NCBI GenBank assembly: GCA_039090855.1
Contig: CM077005.1
Span: 76,566,607-76,630,606, forward strand
From: Macrothele yani
Lineage: Eukaryota; Arthropoda; Arachnida; Araneae; Macrothelidae
Direction of reading: 5' to 3'
Length of the DNA: 64,000 nucleotides
In this document: positions 35,373-45,151 of the stretch, piece after piece
How the letters are laid out: every line of letters starts with the position of its first letter
Numbering within the stretch: position 1 is the stretch's first letter
The notes under the pieces: model-generated
What the model was told of the DNA's origin: nothing
The model's database searches: none
What the model saw: the letters and a program-made list of their open reading frames with translations, nothing else
Translations under genes and position numbers: made by a program

Positions 35373-35735
35373 ACTGTTGCACCTGTTAGTTCCTTCTCAC
35401 CCATGGTCTTTTATGTGAATTAGTACCTTGTGCATATTTAATCTTGAGTTTGATAGTAATGCTTAATTGGAATTTGTGAATAGTATAGAATCATGTCTTT
35501 TCTTGTCTACAATACTGTAGTATACATTTTCATTTGCATCGCTCGTGCTCTATTGTCTGCCTCTCCTTCGCCCTTCGTGGCAAAATAATTTTATGATTTT
35601 AACAATATTTTGTTTTACGTTTCACTGGAACTTTCCAGTTGATGTATATACCACCGTATTTATTGGCAGAATTCTACTATCATGTACATAGAAATGTTAT
35701 TTTTACTGAAGAATAAAGACAAGTTTGAAATGTAT

Positions 35736-36102
35736 ATTTTAGGAATATTTTGTGTATGGGGGCTCTGACCAACGGGGCCTCTGACCCGTTCCAAAAACCG
35801 TCTACCGTCTAATATTTTTAGTGCCAAAGAAAAAGCGTAATATTCCTATCCTGTCTGAGTGTCCAAACTTTATAAATTTGATCAGGGAGCAAGTCGTTCG
35901 AAATCGTACGTTTTCCTGCATTCGTTTTGTATGTAACCAAAATCTGTAAACGCGACGAATTGACGTAGTCGACGAATTTGTCCGCGACGAATTGACGCTC
36001 GACGAATCGTCGGGGTCGACGAATTGACGCGCGACGAATTGACGCAGACGACGACTCGTCGCAGTCGATGAATTGACGCACGCGACGAATTGACGTAGAA
36101 TC
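35736..36102 (-). repeat. Right end of the foldback arm
   Basis: A partial satellite unit (35736-35815) is followed by the single-copy block (35816-35955, including GGAGCAAGTCGTTCGAAATC) and the short CGACGAATTGACG repeats (35955-36096). Together they are the inverted image of 27427-27700. Confidence 0.88.
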
Positions 36103-36149
36103 CGTCGCAGTTGAAAATTTCGGAAATTGCATGAGCAACGTGCATAGAT

Positions 36150-37300
36150 CAAAATTTGTGTTTTGTTTCGAAAATCACCATTAAAGACATTAACAATACT
36201 TCAGCAAGCATATAGCGAAATGGAAATGATGAAATCGCAAATTTGCGCGTTGCATAAACATTTTTATGATGATCGTTGCAGTTTCTGTGATGATCTGCGT
36301 AGTGGGCTCTGTACTTTTTCAGATGCCAAACAGATTGAGCGTATAGCAACATTGTCCGACATGGCTGAATGGAAACTGCAAAGGAGATCGCGTCAGCGGT
36401 AGGAATGAATATCTCTTGAAAAAGTTCACAAAGTTCTTGATAATGATTTGAACAAGTGTGTTACGTTGTCAACAATTGATTCCAAAAATGTTGACTCCCG
36501 AACAGCAAAAAACACGAATGACCTTTGCCGGAGACCTAATCACTATGGATGATCAACAGCACACTTTCCTAAGCAGCATAACCACAAGAGACAAGACATG
36601 GCGTATTTTGTACCATCCATTATTGAAATGTCAATCCTAATAACGTCAAAAATTATTATTTCAAATTATTAAAACGTCAGTCCTGTGAATGGCAATCAAC
36701 ATCACCATCTGGAAAAGATAACCCCGTCTTGACAAAAGTAAAGGAAATGGAATGCTGGCAAGTTTATTTGACTCTCCTTCCCTTGTCCTCCATGAATTTA
36801 TTCGAGACGGGATGACTGTTAATACAGAAATGTACGTCAATATCCTCTGTCAGGTCACGTATGCAATACAAAGAAAAAATCCGGAAAAATGAAAAACAAA
36901 CGGCTGTCCTTTTGTTTGTTTTTCTCCTTCGTGACAGTGTTCCTGCACATCAGTACCTAATTATCAAACATTACGTTGCAAAACACAAAATGACATCCCT
37001 GGAGCATCCACCTTATTCTTCTGATTTGGCACCACACAATTTTTCCTGTTTCCGCTGTTGAATTCTGTCCTGCGATTATTCATGAGTGTTGAAGACATAA
37101 TCTAAAACTTCACAAAGGCACTGAAAGAGGTTTCAAAGAATCGATTCTAGGAATGCTTGAAACAGCTTCATGAACGTCGGAAAAAAGTGTGTAACTGCCT
37201 AAAGGAGCTATTTTGAAAGCAATGCTACGTAAATAACAGTAATTATATTGCTTATTTTATTTTGGAAAACTTTTTGAACCTGCCTTGTGGAGACTTAACT
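36150..37300 (+). pseudogene. Mariner-type transposase relic
   Basis: Motifs in order: LTPEQQKTRMT, ITTRDKTWRILYHP (first D), RDSVPAHQYL (second D) and LEHPPYSSDLAPHNF (third D), then a C-terminal QLHERRKKVCN-like segment. This is the D,D(34)D mariner layout. Frames change repeatedly. A possible 3' end is AACTTTTTGAACCTGCC near 37265-37285. No matching 5' inverted repeat was found, so the left part, next to the foldback element, is probably missing. Confidence 0.8.
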
Positions 37301-38019
37301 GCGTAGTCCTCAGTGTGATAAGTGAATGAAGTGCTGTAGTGACGTCTTTAGGAACTCGGACTGCATTGATTGTGCAATGATAAAGTTACGCCATGTAACC
37401 AAGTAGGTTTTTGGAAGATTTCAGAGCGATAGTGCAAGGTCGTTACACCACTTCCCCAGAGGAACAGGCAACAACGTTACAGGAAGCAAAAGGTGCTGTA
37501 TTTCTTTATAATGTACTAAAGAACTTAGAGAAAGTAGAAAACACAGCTTCACAAGATTTGTCAAAAAAGAAAAGCAATAAAAAAGGGTGTACTTTGTTTA
37601 AGGTATAAAATATTGAGAAATACAATTTGTTCTAGTTCCAGAGATGAACACAAGAACTGTGAAAATTAACTAAAAGCAGTGGCTTTAAGCTTTTCCTGTT
37701 TGTTTTGCTCCAGAAGCGACCCTTACAACAGTTTCAGTCAACCATTCAGGTATGAGATAGCAGAATGTCGTGTGCGCATCAATATTTAAACGTAATTGAC
37801 TGCAGACTCTTGACCACCCACTTAACACCGTCTTGGAATGGAGAATGAGAGTTTGCGAAATACAATGGATGATGTTTTAAGTTTGTGGACTGCTGAACAT
37901 TACATGACTGTAAATTGTAAGTAGATCAGAATGGCAGGTTATATTTTCCAGATTGTCAAATTTAGTAAAACGTTGATCTCATAAAATCAAAAAATCAGTT
38001 TCCCAGCGTCTTAACAGTG
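37301..38019. other. Unassigned sequence
   Basis: A 65-codon frame (37411-37608), rich in lysine, resembles no family known to me. Confidence 0.35.
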
Positions 38020-38304
38020 TACGAAGACATGACATAAGTAAATAGACACCTGTCATAATGTGATTTTTGCTATGTAGTTTAACCTATATTGCAATGCATC
38101 TCTCTAATATATTTTGCAGGACAACGTCAGTCTGTAGGTGACACCAAACGAACATGCCTTTACCCAAGAAAGCCAAGGAACTAAGAGGCTTTCAGAGAAA
38201 ACGAATCGTGGTGGGGCAATCGGACCTCGGAGATATTGTAGCTAGTGTCAGATTGCTGCAAACCTGCAAACTTCTCTTGCCACATTTAATCGAGTGCTAA
38301 GGAA

Positions 38305-38556
38305 ATTCGAGAAGGCAAGCAAGAAAGCACCAGCACCACGTAGGGGTCGCCCTGAGCCATCACAGAGATTCGAGAAGGCAAGCAAGGAAGCACCAGCACC
38401 GCGTAAGGGTCGCCCTGGGCCATCACAGAGATTCGAGAAGGCAAGCAAATAAGCACCAACACCACGTAGGGGTCGCTCTGAGCCATCACAGAGATTCGAG
38501 AAGGCAAGCAAGGAAGCACCAGCACCATGTAGGGGTCGCCCTGGGCCATCACAGAG
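38305..38556 (+). repeat. 63-bp in-frame coding repeat, four copies
   Basis: Units start at 38305, 38368, 38431 and 38494, exactly 63 bp apart. Each encodes a linker with an RRGRP-like basic motif. Differences between units are few (for example CGTAGG/CGTAAG, GAGCC/GGGCC). The third unit has an in-frame TAA. Confidence 0.95.
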
Positions 38557-38937
38557 ATGTCTTCCAGCTGTCAAGCGTTCTGTGGAAACCAATCCTCGAA
38601 ACAAAGCCACTGAGATTGTAGAACAGCTCCAAATGAGTTCCAGAACTGCTCAGCGGTAACTTCGCCGACGTGGCTAACGTGGAAGACAGGCTGGACGTAA
38701 GCCTCTTTTCAGAGAAGCAAATATTCGTCGCAGATTGGAATGGGCGACAGACATGATTGAGAGGCCCTTAGCATTATGGCACACTGTAATATTCTCTGAC
38801 GCGTGCCGGATTTGCAAACCTTTCAGAGAGTGGCAGGGCCTGGGTGTGTCGATTGCCCAACCAGAAATTCAGCTTGAAGCAACTGTGAAATATGGCGGTT
38901 TTTAGTCATGATATCGGGAGCCATGTGAATGAGTCGT

Positions 38938-39154
38938 TTGCCGCCCGGGTGGCGCAGTGGTCTAAGCGATGGCCTCTGATCATTCGTCCGAACGGGGTCC
39001 GGGTTCGAATCCCGGTGAGGCATGGATGTTGTGTTAGTCTTACGGCACTGGTTCTCTCCCTTCCCTGGAACCAGTGACCCTAAATTAGGGATGGGCGACT
39101 GCTTATAGCCCATTGAGTTGCTCACGGTAGTCGTTAAACCTCCAATAAAAAAAA
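38938..39154 (+). repeat. Full-length tRNA-derived SINE with 11-bp target duplication
   Basis: The best copy of the window's main SINE: the tRNA-like head has an A box (TGGCGCAGTGG) and a perfect B box (GGTTCGAATCC). The body has CCCTGGAACCAGTGACCC and TATAGCCCATTGAGTTGCTC, and the copy ends ACCTCCAATAAAAAAAA. GAATGAGTCGT flanks it at 38927-38937 and 39155-39165. It inserted into the Tc1 transposase. Pol III transcription from the internal boxes and LINE-dependent copying are the expected life cycle. Confidence 0.95.
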
Positions 39155-39682
39155 GAATGAGTCGTCGTTCAGTTCTAATAGAAGGTGAAGGCAACATCAA
39201 AGAACAAAAATTCATAACCATGCGTGAAAGGCAGCCTACTACTAATATTCTACAGTGATAATATGTCAAAGGCTACCTCCTTCTTCATGGAGGATAACGC
39301 TCCATGTCATAAGGCAAAACGTCGTACGAACAAAACGCCATCGAGAAACCATCGTGGCGACGGCAGAGCACTGACATTAACCCAGTTGAACACTTGTGGG
39401 CCACATTGGATGAAACATTGCGACGGATGCCACAGAAACCAACAAACAAGGCTCACCTGCTGGCCTTCTTACGTGAATCGTGGGCTCCAATTGCACAGCG
39501 TACCATTGCTGATCTCATTTCCCTACAGGGTGATTTGCCTTATAGGGTGAAAACCCTGCGTACTGCAAAGGGTATGGCTATCAGATATTAAATCCAGTTG
39601 CAACTCAGCTCCTTCCGTTCTATGCGGATAAAAAATAATATTATTAACAAATCAGGTGTGTATAAGTTATCATGTGTGTGTA

Positions 39683-40216
39683 GATATGCTGGCATGGTAC
39701 AGGATTCTTCTGGGGCATGCCCGGTGGAGTTTTTCTCGAAGTGGTAACACACTGGGGAAAACGCTATCATGGATGGTATGCGTGTTTTTAAAGCGCGTTT
39801 ACATAGTATGTAGCACAGAGATAGTAGTTAGATAGTATGCAGTACATAGGTCCCAAAACCTCATTCTACAAGATTACTCTCGTCATTATTACTGTAATTA
39901 CAAATATGCATTTGTTTAACTACGAAACGTAAGCAATGAAACTTACTGCCTTTACCACTCAATACAATGCCCACCGTTAGCGCGATACAGCTGAAAATGA
40001 GGTCATTTAGAGGGGGAAACGTTTCCCCATCGTGAAATGCAACTATTTGAATTATGGGATCAAAATAAATGTTTTCAACTGATTCGACGGCTATTGTACT
40101 TAATCCCGTGAAGGGTCTGCCACTATGTCTTACTAGAAAATTTTCTTAATATACGCTCATGAGGCAGAACATTATGACATCCTACCATTCCATGTCTGAA
40201 AGTCCATGTTGTCCCA
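39683..40216. other. Unassigned sequence
   Basis: No gene or repeat was recognised. Confidence 0.4.
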
Positions 40217-40271
40217 GGCCTACTAGTAGGCAATAGTTAGCGGCAGCATTGTGTACTGAATGGAAGCGCAT
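40217..40271 (+). repeat. Fragment of a Tc1 transposase gene
   Basis: GGCAATAGTTAGCGGCAGCA and the following bases to GAAGCGCATA are identical to part of the Tc1 element at 45.7-47.0 kb (about 46776-46820). The match stops exactly where the 34-bp repeats begin. Confidence 0.85.
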
Positions 40272-40606
40272 AAGAAAGAACGTTCAAGCATCAGTAGAGC
40301 ATCATCAGAAAGAACGTTCAAGCATCAGTAGAGCATCATAAGAAAGAACGTTCAAGCATCAGTAGAGCATCATAAGAAAGAACGTTCAAGCATCAGTAGA
40401 GCATCATAAGAAAGAACGTTCAAGCATCAGTAGAGCATCATAAGAAAGAACGTTCAGGCATCAGTAGAGCATCATAAGAAAGAACGTTCAAGCATCAGTA
40501 GAGCATCATAAGAAAGAACGTTCAAGCATCAGTAGAGCATCATCAGAAAGAACGTTCAAGCATCAGTAGAGCATCATAAGAAAGAACGTTCAAGCATCAG
40601 TAGAGC
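40272..40606 (+). repeat. 34-bp minisatellite, ten copies
   Basis: The unit AAGAAAGAACGTTCAAGCAT plus CAGTAGAGCATCAT is repeated every 34 bp from 40272 to 40578 with almost no variation (CAGAAAG for AAGAAAG twice, TTCAGG once). Each unit has the palindrome GAACGTTC. The homogeneity points to recent expansion. Confidence 0.95.
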
Positions 40607-41015
40607 CATGTAGCGCTCCGAGAGAAACCAAGCTGTCATCACTCAACAATGGAGCGAAACGTTTCACTAAAAACAGGGATCGGCCGTCCAGCCAGCCAAG
40701 GGAGGCTTAGAGTAAAGGTCAAGGACACCACCCTCTTCGCCGAAAGAAAAGCTCTCTGCTACAGGATCGCCCGATGGAGAACTGCTTATTGAAGATCGTA
40801 GCAGCCGCAAGCCACTATCCCCCAGCCAAGGGAAGTCAACTCCAGTGTTCCGTGCGCTTGTGTGTGAGTGTGTTTCGTTCTGCTTGAGATACTCAAGGCG
40901 CATTGATAGTGGTGTGCAAATACGGTAAAGTTTTGTTTATCTGCTACGTAAATCGGATATTTGACACCTCTACGAAATTGTAAGGGCCTTGTTTTTATTA
41001 GCATGCTGATCCATA
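40607..41015. other. Unassigned sequence
   Basis: No gene was recognised between the minisatellite and the next transposon. Confidence 0.4.
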
Positions 41016-42044
41016 TACATGAAGTGACAGAAAAACTGGTACACCAGTCTAATACTTGGTAGGTCCCCCAATGTAGCGCAGGACTGCAGAAATACGACGG
41101 GGCATGGACTCCACTAGCTTCTGGAAATATGCTGTAGGTAATGCACACCATACTTCCTGTAGAGCGTTCCACAATTCGGGTGTATTCCGAGGTCTCGGAT
41201 TCCTGTGTTCAATTGCGCGTTGCATGGCATCCCAAATGTGTTCTATCACGTTTAGATCTGGGGACTTGGGTGGGATTGGCAACACCCCAAACTCAGAAGA
41301 ATGCTCCTCTGGCCATAATGTGGCGTTTAGATACTTGCGTGGAGGTGCATTGTCCTGTTGGAACAGCCTCAACGCATCAGCATGAATGCAAGACATGAAC
41401 GGGTGTACCTCGTCAGAAAGGATGCTCACAAAGCGTTGGCCGCTCACAGACGTTTGTAGACGTACCAAGGGTAGCAGTGAAGTCCAGCTAAACACACCTC
41501 ATACAATTACGGAAACCCCCTCTCCCCACCGCCACCACCAGCCGGTACAGTTTCCTGTTGACAGGCGGGATCCATGGCTTCCCAGCAAAAACAGTCCTGC
41601 TGGGCCATCACTGCCAGCAATGGGCCAGCACTATGTTGCCGCTGCCGAACAGTCAATAAAAGTGCCCGGGCGGCCAACAGAAGGGCCAGCAGTTCAGGCC
41701 AACAGCTGGCACCCCATCATTTGTCATATGCCACAACAGGGCCATCAGTGGTCCATCACAGGCAATAGCTGCCACAAGTGGCCCTTCAGTGGCCCTGCAA
41801 GCACGTGCCAGAAATGATGGCTAGCCTAATGTGGTCCGCTAGTGGGCCGTTAGTGGCAACCAGCAACCACGTGACGTAACTGGTGGCTTGCCGAATCTTG
41901 TCCGCCAATTTCCCAGTAGTAGCCATAATAATAATAAAAGCAAGGATTACCGCAGTTTCCCAAAGCTACAATTTTTTTTTCTACCCTTACGAAGCTTGTG
42001 AAATAATGCACTGTGCTAAGGAAACTATCTCAACAGACCGGAAA

Positions 42045-42125
42045 ATCGCCCGCTTGTACCTGAGTAGATTTGAACCTGGGCCGTTCGCGTGGTAGCTGAC
42101 CTCTCTACCGACAGGACTAATTTGC
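42045..42125 (-). repeat. tRNA-like fragment
   Basis: Read on the minus strand: CCTGTCGGTAGAGAGGTCAG with a B-box-like GGTTCAAATC 40 bases later. It differs from the SINE and LTR families elsewhere in the window. It could be a SINE head or a tRNA pseudogene. Confidence 0.5.
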
Positions 42126-42707
42126 CAAGTTCGAATGCATGCTTGAACTATCTGTTTTGTACATAATGTGTAACCGAATGCTTCCCTCTTTCATTTTACA
42201 ATGTTGCGAGGTATTTTTCATAAAATCAGTTTCATATAATTCATAAATTTATTTTTTCAACGTAACGATAGTTTTTGTTTTTTTTTTACCTTAAGAGAAC
42301 TCCACTCATTTTCAAGGCGTGTACATACTTAGAGTCGCTTTCCAAAGTTTTGTACTGTCCTTGCCGTCTTGAAAAGAGATTGTTGAATTAATATATATTT
42401 ACCCGGGTTCATGTCACATTCTGTTACATTTTTAACGTTGTGTCTTTCCTTTCCGTTGTCGGAAGCTACATTTGTTTTAAAGAGTAAAATATATTTTATT
42501 TTACTTCTCGTTATTTTTAGAAGCGAATTCCTCCCAGTCTTGTGTATTCAACCCATGGATGAAGTACACCACATAGCGTCGCTCTTTTTTTCTTTCAAAT
42601 AATTAATTAATTTTGTACGCGTATAATTCGTTTTTTTTTTTTTTTTTTTTCATTGGTTCTCCAGGATATTTGTTTCAAGCGGTTTCAAATTTTTTCTTGT
42701 TATTCAT

Positions 42708-42748
42708 CCACTCCATTCCACGAATTGTTATTCATGGGAATGGAGTGG
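42708..42748. repeat. 12-bp stem hairpin
   Basis: CCACTCCATTCC and GGAATGGAGTGG enclose 17 bases. It lies in the centre of the CACTA-like element. Confidence 0.85.
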
Positions 42749-43873
42749 GTGTATTTCATGGCTGTAATCTAGTATTTCACGGCTTAATCTGATATCTTCG
42801 TCGACGTAAAATTTCATTAGGAAATTAATTCGCCTCTCCACATATGGATTTTTTCTTAACATCCACTAAAATAACACGATGGCGATAGCGTCGTCTTCAA
42901 CTAACTGGTACCATGAGAGACACACATCAAGTGTTGCTTCTGTGCATGCGCAGTCCCGTTGCTTCCACCTGCTGTTGGGGGTTGCATTGGTTGCCAGCAA
43001 CGGGCCACTAGTGGCACTTGCTTGGAGGCCCACAATTCACGGCGATGCTGCAGGGCCATCAATGGCTCGCCAACTGATAGCGCTGTCACCAGCGGACCAC
43101 TACCGGGCCGTGAGCGGCAGATTTCAGCCAGCAGTGACGCATCACTGCCAGCTGGTGGCCAGCAGTTTCCCAGAACTTGTGTTTTTGCTGGGTTCATGGG
43201 GTTTGTGCCACACAAGAATCCTCCCATCTGCCCGATACAGTTGGAAACGCGACTCGTCAGACCAGGCTACTTGTTTCCAGTCGTCAAGTGTCTAGTGGCG
43301 GTGTCACCGTGTCCAAGCGAGGCGCATAGCTCTGTGTCGTGCACCCATCAAGGGGACTCCAGTTGGGCGTCGGCTCCCAAAGCCCATATCGTGCAGGGTA
43401 CGTTGCACAGTCCGGACGCTGATGCTTGTTGATGCTCCAGTATTGAATTCCGATTATACCTGCGAGAGTGTTGCACGCCTATCGCGTGAAACAATTCTCG
43501 ACAGCCTACGTTGGTCACGTTCACGCAATGTCTTTTTACTGCCACGCTGGTATCGTAGGTTAGAGGTTTTGCCGGAATTCTTGTAGTCACGGTACACCCT
43601 TTCAATGGTCGTCCGTGAAAATAAGAACTTCGTTTCTACCTTCGAAATACTGTACTATGGCCCATATCACGAGCGCCAACTATGACACCGCGTTGAAAAT
43701 CACTTAAATCGTTATTACTTGTCATTCTCATGCCGAAAACAGCCTGACAGCTGGAAAGGGTGTCTATCGCTTTATATACGCACTGGCAAACGCAACCGAG
43801 TACGCTCATAGGTGATGTTGCTATGTAATTTGCATAAGCTCGTCTGTACCAGTTTTTCTGGCACTTCAGTGTA

Positions 43874-44160
43874 TTTTGAGGTGAACTTTAACGCTACGGT
43901 CCGAGTTATGAAAGGCGGAACTTTCCTTTACTTGTGACCTGCACTGTGACGATACAACTTTACCTGTTCAGGTGCTATTGAACACGGCTATCCGACGGAT
44001 GATAACGATATTCCGGCCCGGAAACTACATTTAAGGGCGGCTATTGGATCAGAGACACCTTTTAACTGCAGTGTACCAGCGTAGTATTCCTCAGGTTTAA
44101 AGTTAAATAAATGTTTTTATTCATTAATTGATAACAAGGAACTGTACACCAATTATACTT
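43874..44160. other. Short unassigned spacer
   Basis: Nothing was recognised between the Tc1 element and the Penelope-like fragment. Confidence 0.4.
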
Positions 44161-45151
44161 AAAATAGTACTAGTGATCCGAATTTCTTGGTGTAGAATAG
44201 TACTAACTTGAAGCTCCGCAGTTCATTCTGCCCTAATGATCACAAGACGGCCTTCTTCCGTTTTCGAATTAGAAGAGCCTTCGCCCTCTTCTCCGATGTT
44301 TGATCTTGAGAATCGGAACTAAAAAACATCGTTGAATTGGCCACTGAGGCAGGATATACGTCGAACCAGATGCATAACTTTATCGAAAAAGCAAGAACCA
44401 TCCGTGTCAACCTTTTTATGCCAAAATTTCGTCACCTGGTCTCTATTCCCTACATACCAAAAGGTTCCTATCAACTCAAAAACGCACTCAGGAGGATGAG
44501 CTCCGGTGTCGGCATAAGGGCTCCGTCATTTTTATATAGGATTCCTAAGAGAAATTTTGGCAAGCTTCCTCTTTTCAATGAGGCAGGTGTTTATGCAATC
44601 CCACTATAATATCCGGACGGCTCCAGGCTATACTACATCGGAATGACCAAACGTTCGTTTGGTTAGAATCAACGAACATCAAAGCCATACAAAAGACGGG
44701 AAAATAACCACTGCCCTATCAAGATAGGGCAAGTTCAAGTCCGCTGATCCTATGTGGAATGATATCAAAAAATTAGCTTGATACTCCACACCCAAATCTA
44801 CTGCCATTCGCGAAACCTTGGAAATCTTGACCAGCAGCGAGGCTTGCAACGATAGCGTCTCTCTCGAGTTGCCACGCATTTGGAATCAATTCTTCAAATA
44901 ATGCTGTGTTTTCTACCACAGTACCAAGCACCCAACCAACGTGACCTCGTTTCTCCGAATGCCTGATCACATTGCGCCTATTAATTTATTGTCTAGTCAA
45001 GTCACCACGTTCAAATTGTTGAAGTGTTCCATTATCCAGTTTGCAGTTAGCTGTCTACCTTCCTTGAAAACGCAATCTGGTTGATGTGCGAAAGCTTGGA
45101 TACCTTGATTTTTATTCTACGCCAAGAAATTCGGATCACTAGTACTATTTT
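44161..45151 (+). mobile_element. Penelope-like retroelement fragment with inverted ends
   Basis: ATAGTACTAGTGATCCGAAT and TTTCTTGGTGTAGAATA at the left end recur inverted at 45105-45151. In between lies the C-terminal GIY-YIG part of a Penelope-like protein and then about 220 bp of terminal sequence also found at 19.8 and 16.5 kb. The reverse transcriptase is missing, so the copy is 5'-truncated. Confidence 0.78.
44337..44750 (+). pseudogene. GIY-YIG endonuclease domain of a Penelope-like element
   Basis: The reading starts in the linker after the missing reverse transcriptase (MHNFIEKARTIRVNLF, AGVGIRAPSFLYRIPK-like) and reaches AGVYAIP, then YYIGMTKRSF: the GVY and YIG halves of the GIY-YIG nuclease that nicks target DNA in Penelope-like elements. 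A TAA at 44607-44609 lies between the two halves, and later stops end the frame before the catalytic C-terminal part (RxxEH region, recognisable as NEHQSHTKDGKI out of frame). Confidence 0.75.

Larger units (their letters stand above)
31176..35735 (+). mobile_element. 5'-truncated Tx1/L1-type LINE inserted in the satellite
   Basis: The LINE interrupts a satellite unit after GGTGGT and the unit resumes at ATTTTAGGAATATTTTG, with about 20 bp of target missing and no duplication seen. It contains the endonuclease remainder, reverse transcriptase, a C-terminal zinc-finger-like region and a 3' UTR with three tandem copies of a unit of about 112 bp (starting 35036, 35147, 35261). The 3' end reads GAATAAAGACAAGTTTG without a long poly(A). 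Confidence 0.88.
27427..36102. mobile_element. Giant foldback element with composite inverted arms
   Basis: The two ends are inverted copies of a three-part module: short repeats based on CGACGAATTGACG, then a non-repetitive block of about 140 bp, then a satellite of about 131-140 bp per unit. The left arm runs 27427 to about 29830, and the right arm about 29870 to 31175 plus 35736-36102. CGTCGCAG lies just outside both ends (27419-27426, 36103-36110), which would be an 8-bp target duplication. A LINE (31176-35735) and a SINE (28657-28833) inserted later; net length is about 3.9 kb. There is no coding region. The organisation resembles Drosophila FB elements or Mutator-like foldbacks, and the superfamily cannot be fixed without the transposase source. 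Confidence 0.82.
38154..39591 (+). pseudogene. Tc1-like transposase with four 21-residue repeats, broken
   Basis: It starts MPLPKKAKELRGFQRKRIV. In the linker between the two DNA-binding helical domains, where Tc1 transposases carry one GRPR-type AT-hook-like motif, the copy has four units of RFEKASKEAPAPRRGRPGPSQ (38305-38556). Next come ETNPRNKATEIVEQLQMSSRTAQR, VIFSDACRI (first D), MEDNAPCHKAK (second D) and DINPVEHLW (E). Stops occur in the third repeat (TAA, about 38449) and in later positions, there are frameshifts, and a SINE splits the catalytic region. Confidence 0.85.
38022..39680 (+). mobile_element. Tc1-like transposon enlarged by a SINE and a coding minisatellite
   Basis: The diverged inverted ends contain CATGACATAAGTAAATAGAC at the left and, inverted, CATGATAACTTATACACACC at the right. 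TA flanks both ends (38020-38021, 39681-39682). The length is 1659 bp; subtracting the SINE with its duplication (228 bp) and three extra 63-bp repeats (189 bp) leaves 1242 bp, the normal size of the family. Confidence 0.88.
41581..43192. mobile_element. Non-autonomous CACTA-like DNA transposon
   Basis: The ends are CCCAGCAAAAACA and its inverted copy. Comparison with the restored Tc1 reading frame shows an exact insertion duplicating TT (or TTC). Both subterminal regions (about 41595-41880 and 42960-43180) are packed with near-palindromic GGGCCA-YA-TGGC motifs in both orientations. Subterminal repeats and a 2-3 bp duplication fit CACTA/EnSpm elements. The AT-rich centre has no transposase but holds a tRNA-like fragment and a hairpin. 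The superfamily is an inference. Confidence 0.72.
41049..43731 (-). pseudogene. DD36E Tc1-like transposase, interrupted and frameshifted
   Basis: The N-terminus reads MRMTSNNDLSDFQRGVIVGA. After several frameshifts come VAWSDESRFQLYRADGR (first D) and ILVWHKPHE, where the other transposon is inserted. The protein resumes AMDPACQQETVPAGGGG, then LFQQDNAPP (second D) and SPDLNVIEHIWD (E) and ends GGPTKY. I count 36 residues between the second D and the E, the spacing of the DD36E (Incomer-like) lineage rather than the 34 of the other copies here. The C-terminal 148 codons are uninterrupted. Confidence 0.88.
41018..43871 (-). mobile_element. Tc1-like (DD36E) transposon split by a second DNA transposon
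   Basis: The ends share GAAGTG(A/C)CAGAAAAACTGG plus TACA in inverted orientation. TA flanks both sides (41016-41017, 43872-43873). Removing the 1612-bp insertion at 41581-43192 restores a 1.24-kb element with a continuous protein alignment across the junction. Confidence 0.92.

Noticed and set aside
38248..38610. 120-codon minus-strand repeat protein
   Set aside because: It is the shadow of the 63-bp coding repeat of the plus-strand transposase.
38941..39023. Functional tRNA gene
   Set aside because: It is the head of a SINE with target duplication; the middle does not fold as an anticodon arm.
40272..40606. CRISPR-like array
   Set aside because: Contiguous 34-bp units with no unique spacers; the context is an animal genome.
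45060..45100. Hammerhead ribozyme core in the Penelope-like terminus
   Set aside because: GGTTGATGTGCGAAAGC resembles the core only loosely; the CTGATGA box and a proper second stem are missing.
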